From contig JAACJK010000169.1 of assembly GCA_013368325.1 (NCBI GenBank), positions 558,001-622,000 of the forward strand: DNA of 64,000 bases. Direction: 5' to 3'. The notes beneath the pieces were generated by a model, which made no database searches, was not told where the DNA came from, and was given only the letters and a program-made list of their open reading frames with translations. Below are positions 10,009-21,709 of the stretch, one piece after another. The DNA is from Ephemerocybe angulata. Its lineage: Eukaryota > Basidiomycota > Agaricomycetes > Agaricales > Psathyrellaceae. How positions within the stretch are numbered: the stretch's first letter is position 1; each line of letters begins with the position of its first letter. The position numbers and the translations under genes are program-made.

Positions 10009-11170
10009 CGATGGCAGGAAGGAACCTTGGGCTCTCGGCGTTTGCCGCGCTTCACAGGGATAAGGTGCCGCTTGATGCCGATGTTCTAACTTTCCCACAT
10101 ACCTTGCATGGAGACCACGTCGACCAGCGGAACTCTCGGTCTCCCACCCAACCATTTCGGACCTACTAGGGACCCATATCCGCCCTCAATCTCCCTTAAG
10201 AGTCTCCTAGAAAAAAAGGAATACACAGCTGTAAAATCAGGGAACTAAAGTCGATCCACGAGTCTCCTTGCAATATCCAGTCCAAATGGAACGGATGTCA
10301 TATGCATAGGATGATCCTCTCGAGGTATGAAAGCTGTACAACCTTTTCAGATATTTGTATACTTAATAACATGGCGGCGGCAGCAAAATGACGTGGTTCA
10401 TGGAAGCGGCACGTTTGTTTTTTGATACGCTCGACGACGTTCGTCTCAGACACTCGGCGCATGTCCTCAGCGAGGGACCTCATTCTTTGTGTTCTAGCAA
10501 CATTGGGAGTGTTGGCGGTCTCAGAGGGTTGGAGCGGAGAGACGGCGCGCTCAATGTGCTGAAGCTGAGCACCGGAAGTCCCAGGTGCAGGTGGCCGTCT
10601 TTATCCCCGCCTCGCCGAACAGCCTGAGCCTCAATTTGGGAACTTCCTTCTAAGGCTACAGGATCCCTGTTAGTGTTCAATCCGCATTGAAGGACAGGTC
10701 GAACTTACTGAATACCCTCCTCTTTTCCCACTGAAAGACAGGCGTACTCCCCGCCCGTCCCAAACTCTTCCTCGTGGTACCTCCTCTCTCACCCCTTGAA
10801 GTCTTGATTCTTGAAGTCGGGCGCCAGCCTCTGTGCACCAATGGTTAACTGACAACCCACCCTTTCTTGAAACCTCTGCCCGTTGGCGATGAAGTCCTGG
10901 GCGATAGGTATAAAATACGCTAACGTCCAAGCATCGCGTTCCATTCTGACCTATTCAGGAGTGTAAACCTGTGTAAACGCGACGCGACCGTCACGTGTGG
11001 AACGCCTAACGACATCGATAGGGGGCGGCAGTGCACGATGGAGGAGCGAATTAGAGCTCCAGGCTCTGGCACGTTGCCTACGCACTACCACCACCCCCAA
11101 ATCGCCCACCATTCCGTCCCAACACTCTCCAAAGTCGTGGGTGAGCAGCAAGGCCAAGCAGATCGCGAGG
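10009..11170. other. Divergent intergenic region upstream of the first PLC gene
   Basis: Lies between the minus-strand membrane-protein gene and the plus-strand phospholipase C gene, so it should hold both promoters. The PLC reading frame is open from an ATG at 10997, so part of 10997-11170 may be coding. No other gene seen apart from the possible fragment at 10300-10620. Confidence 0.4.
10300..10620 (-). other. Possible small coding fragment
   Basis: A minus-strand open frame reads as a plausible protein (PPAPGTSGAQLQHIERAV, then RMRSLAEDMRRVSETNVVERI). Its amphipathic, coiled-coil-like composition differs from the neighbouring noise. No start with good context and no homologue recognised. 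It could be the last exon of a short gene or a relic; the rest of 10009-11170 shows nothing else supportable. Confidence 0.25.
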
Positions 11171-14111
11171 ATGTCTGCAGAGATCGTGAAGCCGAGCGCG
11201 CTTGCACCAGCGATCCCAGGCGCACCCCATGCCCCTGATGACAGCACCACATCGGCACTCCAGATCCCGGAGATCGTCGAGAAGGGCACCCTCATGACGA
11301 AGGTGTCTGACAAGGGTCAGAAGCGTGTTACGTTCCGTATCGACCCCGACGAGGGGACTATCTTGTACAAGTCACGGAAGAACGGCATCGGTGCGTGAGT
11401 TGAGTACAATGTATCCGTTCGTATTGACGTTGCTCGCGCGTAGTTCCCATCGAAGTCATCAAAGAGCTTCGCTCGGGCAAGGATGCTCGATACTACCGGG
11501 CTCAGTACAAGCTTCCAGAGGACGCCGAGGCGCGGTGGATCACAATCATCTACATCCTACAGGGCGCTTACAAAACCCTCCACATCCTAGCGGATACCCA
11601 GGAGGCCTTCGCAGAGTGGAATACGACGCTGAAGAAGCTCTACGCCGTTCGACAGGGCCTCACAGCCGGTGTCGGCAATACCGAGATCAGGCAGGCGATT
11701 TGGGAGCGACAGTATTGGAAAGGTGCCGACGAAGAAGGGGATCAGCAGCTGGACTTTGACGACATAGAGCGTCTCTGCAAGCGTCTGCACGCCAACCTGA
11801 AGACTTCGGAGATACAAGCGTTCTTCAAGGTAAGCCTCAAGCTCTCTTCGAATTTACTTTACTTATTCTAAATCAGCAAGCCGACGCCGATAGCAAAGGT
11901 TACCTCGACTTTGCCACCTTCCAGAAGTTTGTCAAACTGCTGAAGCGTCGGACTGATATTGAGGAGATATATGAGAGGATTTCCGGCGAGTACGATGGCA
12001 AGTTCGACCAAGACACGTTCGAGAGATTCTTGAAAGTCAACCAGAAGGTAACTTCTTCAATCTCCGGTTTCCTCGGAATACTTGAGGCTGACGGCGAACT
12101 AGGAAACCTACTCCTCAGACGAGTTCAAGGCTATATGGGAGAAATACAGCTCTTCCGTCACCGACCCCGCGAAGCCGAACGAGCCCGCGATCCTTATGAC
12201 CCTGGAAGGCTTTACGAGCTTCCTCTTCTCTTCTGACAACTCTGCCTTCGCGGAGCAAGGCAAGGCGGTTTGGCAGGATATGACCCGTCCTATGGCTGAA
12301 TACTTCATCTCCTCCTCGCACAACACATACCTCGTCGGACATCAACTCGTCGGCGTCAGCACTATCGAAGGCTACATCCGTGCGCTCTTGCATAGTTGTC
12401 GTAGTGTCGAGCGTATGTTCTTCCGTCCCTAAAGAATGCAGCACACACTCACACCATATCCAGTCGATATATGGGAAGGCGACGACGAGCCCATGATCTA
12501 CCACGGGAAGACCTTCACCACGAAAGTGTCACTCCGCGACATCTGCAGCGCCATCGCGAAATACGCCTTCGTTACGTCGCCGTATCCTCTGCTCATCTCT
12601 GCCGAGGTCCATTGCGGCGTTGCTCAGCAGGAGAAGATCGTCGACATCATGACCCAGGCATTTGGCGATTCTCTCATCCAAGCCCCAGTCGAGGGGCGGC
12701 CTACACTGACGGAGCTCCCTAGCCCGGACCAGCTGAAACACAAGATTCTCCTCAAAGTGAGCTTACTATTTACCGGACTACCGTTGTATCTGACGACGGG
12801 ACACAGGCCAAGAATCTCTTCGTCGTTCAAAAGCTGACCGAAGCTCAGGCCAAGCTCGCTGCAGAGAAAGCGGTCCTTGAGGCAGAAGCGTCCTCGACAT
12901 CCTCGAGTGATGAGGACCCCACTAAGAAAGATGTCGTCACCGGTCTCAAGGACAAATGGAACAAGCTGCGTGGCAAAGATCCCAACGCCCCGGCTGGGAA
13001 GAAGACGATCAAGATGTCGTTCCGACTAGCCTCCCTTCTGGTGTACACGGTGGGTGTCAAGTGGCATGGGATTGGAGGCGACGGGGTCGACTACGCTCCA
13101 GAACATATATTTTCGCTCTCGGAGAACTCTGCGAACAAGCTTCTCAAGGCTAGCATGACTGACCTCATTGAGCACGACCGTACCCATCTCGTTCGGATTT
13201 ACCCTAAGGGCACCAGGGTCAATTCGACGAATTACGAGCCCCACCGATATTGGGCGGCTGGCTGTCAGGTTGTCGCTATCAATTGGCAAACCTTCGGTGA
13301 GCGACCCCAACATCTCCATCGCATTTCTCCACTCATATGGCGATATCAGATATGGGCTATGTGATGAACCAAGCGATGTTCCAAAGGAACGGTCGTTCCG
13401 GATTCGTTCTGAAGCCACAAGCGTTACGGTCACCTGAGGGCGAGCTACTCAAAAAGCGAACTCAACACTTCCTTGACGTGAGAGTAAGTACACCACTTCC
13501 CCGCATGCTCAGGGTCTGCTGGTGTTGCAATCGCCTTATCGATTTCGCTAGGTAATATCAGCCCAACAGCTGCCACCGCTCCGGGACTCCAAGGGGCAGG
13601 AGGTCTTCGACAAATCAATCCCAGATCCATTTGTGGAGGTTTCCCTCCTCATTCCTGACTGGACGCACTCGCCCTTCCTTCCTGAGTCGTCCAAGATCGC
13701 TGGAGCCAAGTATAGTCCGCCGACAGACGCCACTGCTACGTCAGCAACCTCCGCGAGGACGATTACGTTCAAGACCAAAGTGGTGCGCGACAATGGCTTT
13801 AACCCTGTCTGGAACGAACACCTTCACCTGCCATTCGACTGCGTAGGTGGGATGACGGACTTGATCTTCGTCAAGTTCACTGTGAGGCAGAAGGGGAAGG
13901 ATGATGAGGACGACGAGCCTATCGCCATATACTGCGTGCCGCTAGGTAGTCTCAAGCAAGGTACGCCTGTGCTACATTTAGAATACGCCGTGAAGCTTAT
14001 CCAGTCCACGCCATTCTAGGTTATCGTCATCTGCCTCTGCATGACTCGCAGATGACGCAGCACCTATTCTCGACCCTGTTTGTCGAGATCGGTGTGCGCG
14101 AAGTGGACTGA
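11171..14111 (+). CDS. Phosphoinositide-specific phospholipase C, delta type (first copy)
   Basis: Hydrolyses PtdIns(4,5)P2 to diacylglycerol and IP3 at the plasma membrane in a Ca2+-dependent way. About 840 residues over roughly ten exons. Order: PH-like domain (about 40-185; LMTKVSDKGQKRVTFRI, then ARWITIIYILQG), EF-hand region (DEEGDQQLDFDDIERLCKRL), catalytic X domain, linker, Y domain, C2 domain. X keeps the active-site His-Asn (FISSSHNTYLVGHQ), SVE/VDIWEG, the second His (MIYHGKTFTTK) and the Glu of LISAEVHC. Y has MSFRLASLLVYTVGVKWHG and HLVRIYPKGTRVNSTNYEP. C2 has VISAQQLPP and NGFNPVWNEHLHLPFDC. The last exon ends GVREVD at 14111. Exon 1 ends at 11390 (GTGCGTGAG) and exon 2 starts at 11444. 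The start at 11171 is preferred; an in-frame ATG at 10997 would add 58 low-complexity residues. A second PLC lies inverted at 25459-29023. Confidence 0.93.
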
Positions 14112-15184
14112 AGGAAGGGGATTGGAACATGAACGGAATTGCCACCGAGCGTACTTGGTTGTATCTTTACTATTATACCCGATATGGACTACAGACTATC
14201 TGAACTGCAGCTTGAACTGGCGTTTTGAGTTCCAACCCAGCGACATACACGATCTGGAAGGCGTCAGCTGCAGCGCATGCGCACCCTAAAGACCGCATGT
14301 CGACGCGAGGATTCAGCCAAATTGAGATTTCGAGGACTTCGAAACAGAAGTTTGTTTATTCGCCGGACTCCGGCTTCTGGAGTTTCCAATCTCTCCGTTT
14401 CTTACTTGTTTGAGCTTGCAGACTAATGCCCTGGGCGCAGGTCGTGCTGGGCACGGACCCCCAGGCGAAGACGCGATAGACCAGAAGAGCTACAGGAGCG
14501 ATACTCTAAATGAAAAGTCCCTCCATGCGCGGTTCGTCGACCAATGCTCACTTTGCAAATGCTAATCGAAATGATTTATCCAAGCTGTGGAAAGGCTTTC
14601 GACATCATCCCAGATAGGCTCGATCACCCGCCACCGGCACCCAACTCTTCCCTTTGCTTTTCTCATACCGATATCGACCTCAAAATCCAGCTGATAACTT
14701 CTTCTCATTGCAGAGCATCCTGCTCATCCTCGACCCCGTCATGATGCTGTTGATCTGCTTGCTTCCCTTCTGCCTCACCTTCAAGTTCTCTGGGGTGTAG
14801 CCGCGAATGCCTGTCGAGGTGCGCTTCGCTGAGGTACCGTACCAGGCGCGTGGCGTGCCAAGAGGCGGCCGAAAAGGATGAACTCATTGCGATCGGTGGG
14901 TGATTGTGAAAGCTTATCGAAAAGTTGCAATTTTGACGTCTCCGGACAGCCTGTGCCTTTTCGAGCTTGACCTGCCCTTCCCTGCACCAGCATGTCGCAG
15001 CTCGCTCAGAGGCCACACCTGGATTGACATTGGATATCAGTTCAACCAATTACCATCGGCTCTGCCTCGTGTTTGCCTTTCTTGGCTCTGGCTAGACTAA
15101 TGGGCGAAGCGTCTCATTATACGTATATATTGGCGAAGGAGAACTGACGGGGCTCACCTTCGCAGCCTTAAGATCTACTTCGCG
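14112..15184. other. Intergenic, no gene recognised
   Basis: Contains the PLC terminator side and the upstream region of the zinc-cluster gene. A hydrophobic plus-strand snippet after an acceptor-like CAG at about 14713 (SILLILDPVMMLLICLL) ends at a stop within 30 codons and has no partner exon. Confidence 0.4.
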
Positions 15185-16584
15185 ATGGATTATGGTGCGT
15201 CCTCTCCGTACTTACTACTGTTCACCTCGCAATGCGCTGATGCCTTATACGACCTTTGCCAGTTCACTATGACGAGCTCAAGGCTCTATTCAGCTACCTA
15301 GACCCGGATGAGGTGCGCTCCCTTCCTATCCTTCGAATCATACAAGTGTCTTGAGGTATCTATCATGTCCAATCCTCTAGCCCGTGCCCGAGATAGCTGG
15401 ATTTGAGTCTTTCTCTGGACTGCCTTCGTTTCTGGTTTCAGAACTACCTATGGCCCCAAGCGCTTCGGACTCGGAAGAGTGCATAGTGCGTAGCATCTCT
15501 CTCTTGCATAAACTGCCTCGTGCGACTCATGTTTCATTTCAGATTCCTTCGCGTCCACGGAACTTACCCTTTATCGACGCGTCTCAGCATCGATTGGACC
15601 ATCGGACTACGCCAGGGTCACAGCGAGCATTTGCCCAGCCTCCGTGTCCGAGCTTCGATTCTGCGCGCCATTCCATGACTACGGCATGCGCAGGCGATGA
15701 CAGCCAGCAAACATGCATCTCTTCCAACGGCGACGGATCAGTCACCCTTCACCAGCCGATCCACCAATCCCAGCACTCCTCCTACTCCGAACTCGCAGCG
15801 CTCGTTAATCCCATTCTCCCACTCCTCCCGGACAAACCTCGAACAGAACACCAAGTCGCCGCCAGCCCCAACAGCGCGTCCTTTAGATTGAATGGCCCGT
15901 TTGACTTCCCCGAAACCGACATCGATCCCGGACCTTGCACGGCAGTAGCAGCGTCCCCAGGCGTCGCCCAACCGTTCCTCTGGCCAGCATCGGTATACGC
16001 AGCGCTGCAGCTGGACGTCCCATCCCACGTCATGCGAAGCCTTCCCACCGACAAACTCGATGCAGAGACCAAGAACCCTTTTGGCCAACGCTCGGACGAT
16101 AGCCCAACTAAACCTGATCGTCCACACCCCTACCCTCTCCCTCGCCGTCATAGCCAACCCAGCAGTGCCAAGTCACCCGCGCCAGATCGATCGTCGAAGA
16201 CGAGCAAGCGCCGGAGCAGCACATTGGCAGCCAAGCCACCAGCAACACCTGCGCGGACTTCGACTACACCAAAGCCCGCCTCGGAGGTGTTGAAAACGAT
16301 GTTGAATCAGAAACCAACGCCTAAAAAGGCGTGCTTTTTCTGCAGGGAGCGGAAGATCGCCTGTGGGGCACCTCCTCCAAACGCCCCGGACCAGACTTGC
16401 AAGTATGTCACCCTATATGATCTGACCTCTCCGAGTTAAGAGGACTGATGTACCTTCTATATCTTCTTCATCGCTAAACAGCCAGTGCTTCAAACGAAAA
16501 GTTGTCTGTAGCTATCCGATAGGACCGAAGAAGGGAGTTCGAAGAGGAGAACATGTGGGGAAGTACGCCGAGAAGATTTCATAG
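15185..16584 (+). CDS. Zn2Cys6 zinc-cluster protein, probable transcription regulator
   Basis: About 375 residues in five exons. A tiny first exon ATGGATTATG (15185) splices to VHYDELKALFSYLDPDE, then VPEIAGFESFSGLPSFL, then a long Ser/Pro-rich exon from about 15542. The final exon starts near 16482. The C-terminal zinc cluster spans the last intron: KACFFCRERKIACG, a Pro/Asn-rich spacer, then TCNQCFKRKVVCSYP. That gives the six Cys in the order C-x2-C-x6-C...C-x2-C-x5-C expected of fungal binuclear zinc clusters. It is followed by a basic KKGVRRGEHVGKYAEK tail and a stop at 16584. The cluster sits at the C-terminus rather than the usual N-terminus, and I see no fungal-specific regulatory domain. 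The conserved N-terminal YDELKALFSYL block may be an interaction motif. Nuclear location and DNA binding are inferred from the family. Confidence 0.72.
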
Positions 16585-17363
16585 GCGTACAAGTTGGCAT
16601 AACTCCCCCCTTTGTGGTACCATGGAGACGGCTCCGTCTCTTCGAGCCCATACCTTGGTTGTATACTAGTAGTTCTGTTGTCGGCAAGTGCTCCACCCTA
16701 GCTAACCTTCTAAGCAATGCAGTAGTGAGAAAAATTTGGGGCTATAAAGAATGAAGAACGAAGAAGGGTCCAAGATTGGTTCGAACGCTCAGATTGGCGG
16801 CCGCAAGCTCCGTCTCGATCAAGAGTCAGGGCTGATGCCATACTTGGGCGCCCAACGCGCGCGGTTGCCACTCTCTCCTCTATTCGACCATCATCGACAT
16901 ATCTGTTTTATATCCTCAGGGCTCTGATGCCATGGATATTGCACTGGTAAACTGGCTCTGGCAACCAAGATTAAGCTAATTAGAGCCGACGATAATTGAA
17001 CCATCTTTGTGTGACAGCTAAAGCGCTAAAGTTTGACAATGGGCGCATCCAGTGTTTATGTTTGCTGAATGGGCGCATCTTAAAAAGCACTCTAGCTCAG
17101 CCGATGGGCCCACACTGTAGTGGAGGATGAGGCCTATCCACAATCCTTTGTCCACAGTGGGTTACTTCTTATGATACACTGTCTACAGTGGACTACTTCT
17201 TATTCCTCACATACAGACTCCCACTTCCCAAACAAACCGCAGTCTTAGTATCCGGCAGCTTTATCAACTGCATCTCTATTACTCGTCTTGATACTAGTCA
17301 GAATTCGTAGCCCCAGCCTAACCGCCTCAATCTGACCCTCTCGCCCTTCAACAGTTCACTGTC
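16585..17363. other. Intergenic upstream of the pseudokinase array
   Basis: AT-richer than its flanks, with a short imperfect direct repeat (GTCCACAGTGG / GTCTACAGTGG around 17150-17200). No gene seen. Confidence 0.45.
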
Positions 17364-18372
17364 ATGAATTCATTCCCCGAGGAGCCACTCAACCTCTCCG
17401 CAGCAGACGGTTTCGGATACTTTCCCGCAGAGATCAACCAAACGCTTAACGGAGGAGACTACACTATCCTTCGTAAACTTGGGTGGGGACCTAGGTCCTC
17501 CACATGGCTTGCAAAAGAGGCAGACGGAGACCGTACTCTGCACTTTGCGGTTCAAGCCTTCACCGTTGCTACATCCAAAGAGGTGGAGGCGAGAGTCCTT
17601 CCCATCTTCCAAACCAAACTCTCTACTGGAAACTGGATGTTCTTCCCCTATTTCTACGAAAGCTTCTGGGAGAAGAGCGTTCACGGAGAGCACCTGTGCC
17701 TTGCCTTCGGGGCCTACGGTCTGCCTTTCTCTGACGTTCTCCGAGATGCTGCCAATGGTGGACGGGCTGGGCTTCCGGTCCATGTTGTTCAGTATACGAG
17801 CTCATGTCTCCTCCAGACCCTCACACGACTTCACGATATAAAGGTCATGCATGGAGGTAAATCGCCCACATTCTATACTATTTCTCACAGGCTAATTTCG
17901 GGCATTTTGTGCCACAGCCGTCAAGTTAGAGAACCTCGTACTTGAAGCTCTGACAGATGAGGATGAGTTACAGGAGCACTTTGCCGACAGCCCTCCAGCC
18001 ACGACACATATCATCGACGGTATACCTTCTCCTCATCTTCCTGAGAGGGCAATGCTTCGTTCATTTCAGCCCTCTCACTCACCGATTTTTGTGGACCACC
18101 ACGCCCACCTCTCCACCAGCGCCCTCGCATGGTCAGCCACGCCCGCTCCGGGCTGGTGTCTCTGCCGGGTGTTCCGGCCAGCGAAGCTGGCCCATTGGGC
18201 AAACCCAAGGAAATCGCCTTGTCTTTCCCTCCTCACGACGCTCCAGAGGCCGGAGTGTATCTCATTACTGTACACACACACACAAATGTTACATATAGCC
18301 GATCAGCGCGCAGGTCGAACAACCAAGAATTTGAAGCTGAAGGTAAGTGTAAGTGCGGCCCGACGAGGGTAG
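17364..18372 (+). pseudogene. SRPK-like pseudokinase, tandem copy 1, broken after the N-lobe
   Basis: Exon 1 (17364-17856) starts MNSFPEEPLNLSAADGFGYF and covers the N-lobe of an SRPK-like kinase fold: glycine-loop region LRKLGWGPRSSTWLA and the typical FWEKSVHGEHLCLAF. Exon 2 (from 17918) gives HGAVKLENLVL where an active kinase has HRDxKxxN, so the catalytic Asp is missing. The beta-3 Lys site reads FAVQAF, also without Lys. Homology to copies 2 and 3 stops at about 18024 (after HIIDGIP). The frame stays open to a stop at 18372, but this tail (PSPHLPERAML...) does not match a kinase, so the C-lobe is gone. It may be transcribed as a short protein. The next copy starts 115 bp after this stop. 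Confidence 0.6.
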
Positions 18373-18486
18373 CATTCCACAGGGTAATCCCTGCTCCCAA
18401 TTTCCACAGCTTTCTCGATTTCACTCCCAAATTATCTCAGCATATCTCCTCAGAGTAGCCCGCTCGTCCTTTAGCAGCTCTGTGTC

Positions 18487-19568
18487 ATGGATCTATTCCC
18501 CGAAGAGCCACTCAACCTCTCTGCAGCAGACGGCTTCGGGTACTTCCCCGCCAATATCAACCAAACGCTCAGTGGAGGAAGGTTTACCATTGTTCGAAAG
18601 CTCGGGTGGGGATCGAGGTCATCCGCATGGCTCGCATGGGAGGAAAAGGGGGACGAGACTCTGTACTGGGCGATCCAGGTCTTCACAGTCGCTAAATCTA
18701 AAGAGGTCGAGGCAAGGTTACTCCCCATTTTCCAAAATGAAATCGCCCGTGCTACGTATGATTACCCCAACTTAGTCACCAGCTTCTGGGAGAGGAGCGT
18801 GCATGGAGATCACCTGTGCTTTGTTACGAGTACCTACGGCGTGCCTTTCTCCGACGTGGTTCAAGGCGCTGCCAACAGTGGACGGGCGGGGCTCCCAGTT
18901 CACGTTGTGCAGTATACGACTTCCAGGATTCTCGATATTCTCGAGGCCCTTCACCGTAAGAAAGTCATGCACTCAGGTATGTCTATCAGCATCGAATACT
19001 TTGTCACCAGCTGATATTGTACTGCAGGCGTCAAACTGGAGAATGTCTGCTTTAGGGCACCGACGGATGAAGACGACTTGCAGAAATACTTCACAGACAG
19101 CCCTCCAGCTGAGGTTTATATTACCGATGGTATACCCATTGTGCGATCTCAGCCTCTTGCTCACTACAAGGTTGAGTGGGACGACCCTGTGGATGTCGTT
19201 GCCATCTGGATGGTTCTTCTTGCTGGCTATGGACACAGTATGTGCCTATCTTTGCCTTACCGTTTGTATATGACAAGAATGCCAACGCTTCTCAGTTCAA
19301 GTCTCGCCTTATACTCTCGAGAACGGGATCAGCTACACCTCCGCGCCGGAAACTCTACTCGGAAACCCTACGTGCGGACTCCCAACCGATATATGGATGC
19401 TCGGATGCCTCGTAAGCACCACAGTTATTTTATCCTAACTACACCTGAGTAATTGGAACGTCCGAACAGCTTTTCCAGCTCCTAACGGGCAATCAGCTTT
19501 TCTACGACAGACTCACCATGAAAGGCTCTGTCGGCAGGAGCCGTGTGAGTTTGGGTTGTGAAAGATAA
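18487..19568 (+). CDS. SRPK-like pseudokinase, tandem copy 2, C-lobe truncated
   Basis: Four exons. Exon 1 starts MDLFPEEPLNLSAADGFGYF and carries VRKLGWGSRSSAWLA and FWERSVHGDHLCFV. The catalytic-loop equivalent, joined across intron 1, is HSGVKLENVCF, lacking HRD Asp. Exon 2 ends MVLLAGYGH, where a DFG motif would be. Exon 3 holds the activation-segment end SAPETLLGNPTCGL and the F-helix DIWMLGCL. Exon 4 begins LFQLLTGNQLF but stops at 19568 after VSLGCER; a GTGAGT donor just before would lead to a stop within two codons. About 120 residues of the C-lobe present in copy 3 are absent. Missing catalytic residues make phosphotransfer unlikely. Could be a pseudogene or a truncated scaffold protein. 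Confidence 0.6.
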
Positions 19569-19874
19569 CGTTTGACCGTGACTTATTACGGGTGCACCCC
19601 AAAGTACTTCTAAGCCCTATCAGCTCGCGCTCGACGACACATTGTGTGGATACCTATCTACTTGTGTGTGTGTAGTGGTGGTGGTGGTGGATCTAGAATC
19701 CGGTCTGTGTATGCGGCAGAATACTTCTTGATAGCTCGCATCTAAACCCCCACCTCCCCCACCTCCCAATCACGGCTATAACTGATCCCCCCTTGTGGGT
19801 ACCTAACCTCCTTAATTCGGCCCTCTCGTCTTTCAGCGCATTGCTCATTGCTCGCCGTATCTCAGCTCAGCGTC

Positions 19875-21220
19875 ATGGTTTCGTTCCCCGAAGAGCCACT
19901 CAACCTCTCTGCGGCAGACGGGTACGGATACTTTCCCGCAGATATCAACCAAACGCTTAATGGAGGAGAGTACACCGTCGTCCGAAAACTTGGGTGGGGA
20001 CCTAGGTCCTCCACCTGGCTTGTGCAGGAAAAAGACGAGGACGGTACCTATCTGGACAATGAGGATGGCGACTATCAATATTGCGCGGTTCAGGTCTTCA
20101 CTGTTGCTCAGTCCAAAGAGGTGGAGTCAAAGCTGCTTCCCATCGTCCAAAACGAGCTCTCTCGCACAGACGAGTGGATCCACTTTCCCAACTACTTCGA
20201 TGACTTCTGGGAGAAGAGCGTTCATGGAGACCACCTATGTTTTGTTATGGGGGTCTACGGCTTGCCTTTCTCGCACGTGGTTCAAGCTGCTGCCAATAGT
20301 GGACGGGCTGGCCTCCCGGTTCACGTTGTCCAGTATGCGAGTTCTGTTATCCTCGAGGCACTGGCGGTACTTCATGCCGAGAAGGTCATGCACGCAGGTA
20401 GGTCTACCATCTTTGTGGACTTTATCACCAACTGATTTCATGTACCTCATACTCCAGGTGTCGAGCTGAAGAGCATTGTGTTTAGCGTGGCAAGGGGAGA
20501 CGGCGATCTGATGAAGCACATCGCTAGCACCCCTCCAGCAAAGACTCAGATAATTGATGGTCTACCTGTTGTCCGGTCTCAGCCCATCTCTAACTACAAG
20601 GTTAAGTGGGACGAGCCTATGAGCGACGTTTCCCAATGGATGCTTCATCTTTCTGGCTTTGGTTACGGTGTGTGCCCACGTCCCCATTTTATTCATTTGC
20701 TGACCAGCGCTGCCCAGTTCAAGTCCCGCCGTACGCACCGGAGAGGGAACTCGACTATGGTTCCGCTCCGGAAACTCTCCTGGAGAATCCCACCTGCGGA
20801 CTCGCAACCGACATATGGATGCTCGGATGCCTGGTGAGTGGACTAGTCATATTATTGCGACTCTCTCGCCAATTCATATCCCACCAGGTCTTCCAGCTCC
20901 TGACGGGAAAGCAACTCCTCACCTCGACGGGTACCGGCGCCGAGCGGCTTGGAGAAATTCGAGATGTTCTGCAAGATATCATCCCCGATGCCTGGCAGGC
21001 CGATGGACATGTCCAAGCCATTCCGGATGCGAAGGGCTCAACTCGATCTTTGGAACAGAGGCTGAAAGAAGTTCTTACCGAGGATGAGGCTTCTGCGGTG
21101 AATGCCTTCCTGCGAAAGTGTCTTGTAATTGACCCCGCTGGTAGAAAGTCTGCGAAGGACTTGGAGCTTCGTGATGAATGGGTGAAGGAAGGGTCGAAGT
21201 GTTCCTGCTGCTATCGCTAA
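19875..21220 (+). CDS. SRPK-like pseudokinase, tandem copy 3, full length
   Basis: About 395 residues, four exons. The start at 19875 (MVSFPEEPLNLSAADGYGYF) matches the other copies; an in-frame ATG 27 bp upstream would add nine residues. The kinase fold runs the whole length: VRKLGWGPRSSTWLV, FWEKSVHGDHLCFV, catalytic-loop equivalent HAGVELKSIVF (no HRD), LSGFGYG at the DFG position, APE motif SAPETLLENPTCGL, F-helix DIWMLGCLVFQLLTGK, late helices (FLRKCLVIDPAGRKSAKDL), and a Cys-rich end GSKCSCCYR. The beta-3 Lys site reads CAVQVF. It resembles Agaricomycete SRPK-like proteins that keep the fold but have lost catalytic Asp and Lys. A regulatory or scaffolding role is inferred, not shown. 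Confidence 0.75.
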
Positions 21221-21709
21221 CTCTATTATACATCTTCTCTTCTCTGGTATACATTGGTTTCGTACCTCACATCCTCAGAATTTTGATAATGAATCCGCTG
21301 TCAGCGTCCTCATACCATGCCACTGGGGCTTATCCCATTTGTGGACCGGCGACCATCCGGTTTGCATCCGGTAACTATCCGAATGCGAACGATGGGGAGT
21401 TGGCGAGTCTGGTGCTGCAGCCATACTGGAGAACCTAGAGAGCAGATAGAGGCGGGATGGGCCAGGGAAACGTCAGACAGGTGGCGTACCAAATTGGAAA
21501 ACGAAATAAGTTTTCCTACCCACCAGCGCCTATTAAAGTCCGGACAGTCGTGAACGTGGTCCCCTGATTCTTGCGCTGCTTAGCGTCACTATTAGTACCA
21601 CAGGTGTTATGACTTCTATAGTACATCAAACCATGGCAGGGATCCATACTTACAATTCGCTGTTAATATCGGCAGCACAATATGACGGAGCCTCATCATG
21701 GTAGTAGGC
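21221..21709. other. Intergenic, no gene recognised
   Basis: Between the convergent pseudokinase copy 3 and family-B copy 1. The last 50 or so bases (about 21660-21709) still match sequence downstream of the family-B copy at 54657-55306, so the duplicated block extends past the stop codon. Confidence 0.45.

Noticed and set aside
16770..16800. B-box-like GGTTCGAACGC that might indicate a tRNA gene
   Set aside because: No matching A box and no cloverleaf can be drawn around it.
19660..19700. GT and GGT microsatellite run considered as a regulatory element
   Set aside because: Simple repeat between pseudokinase copies; no evidence of function.
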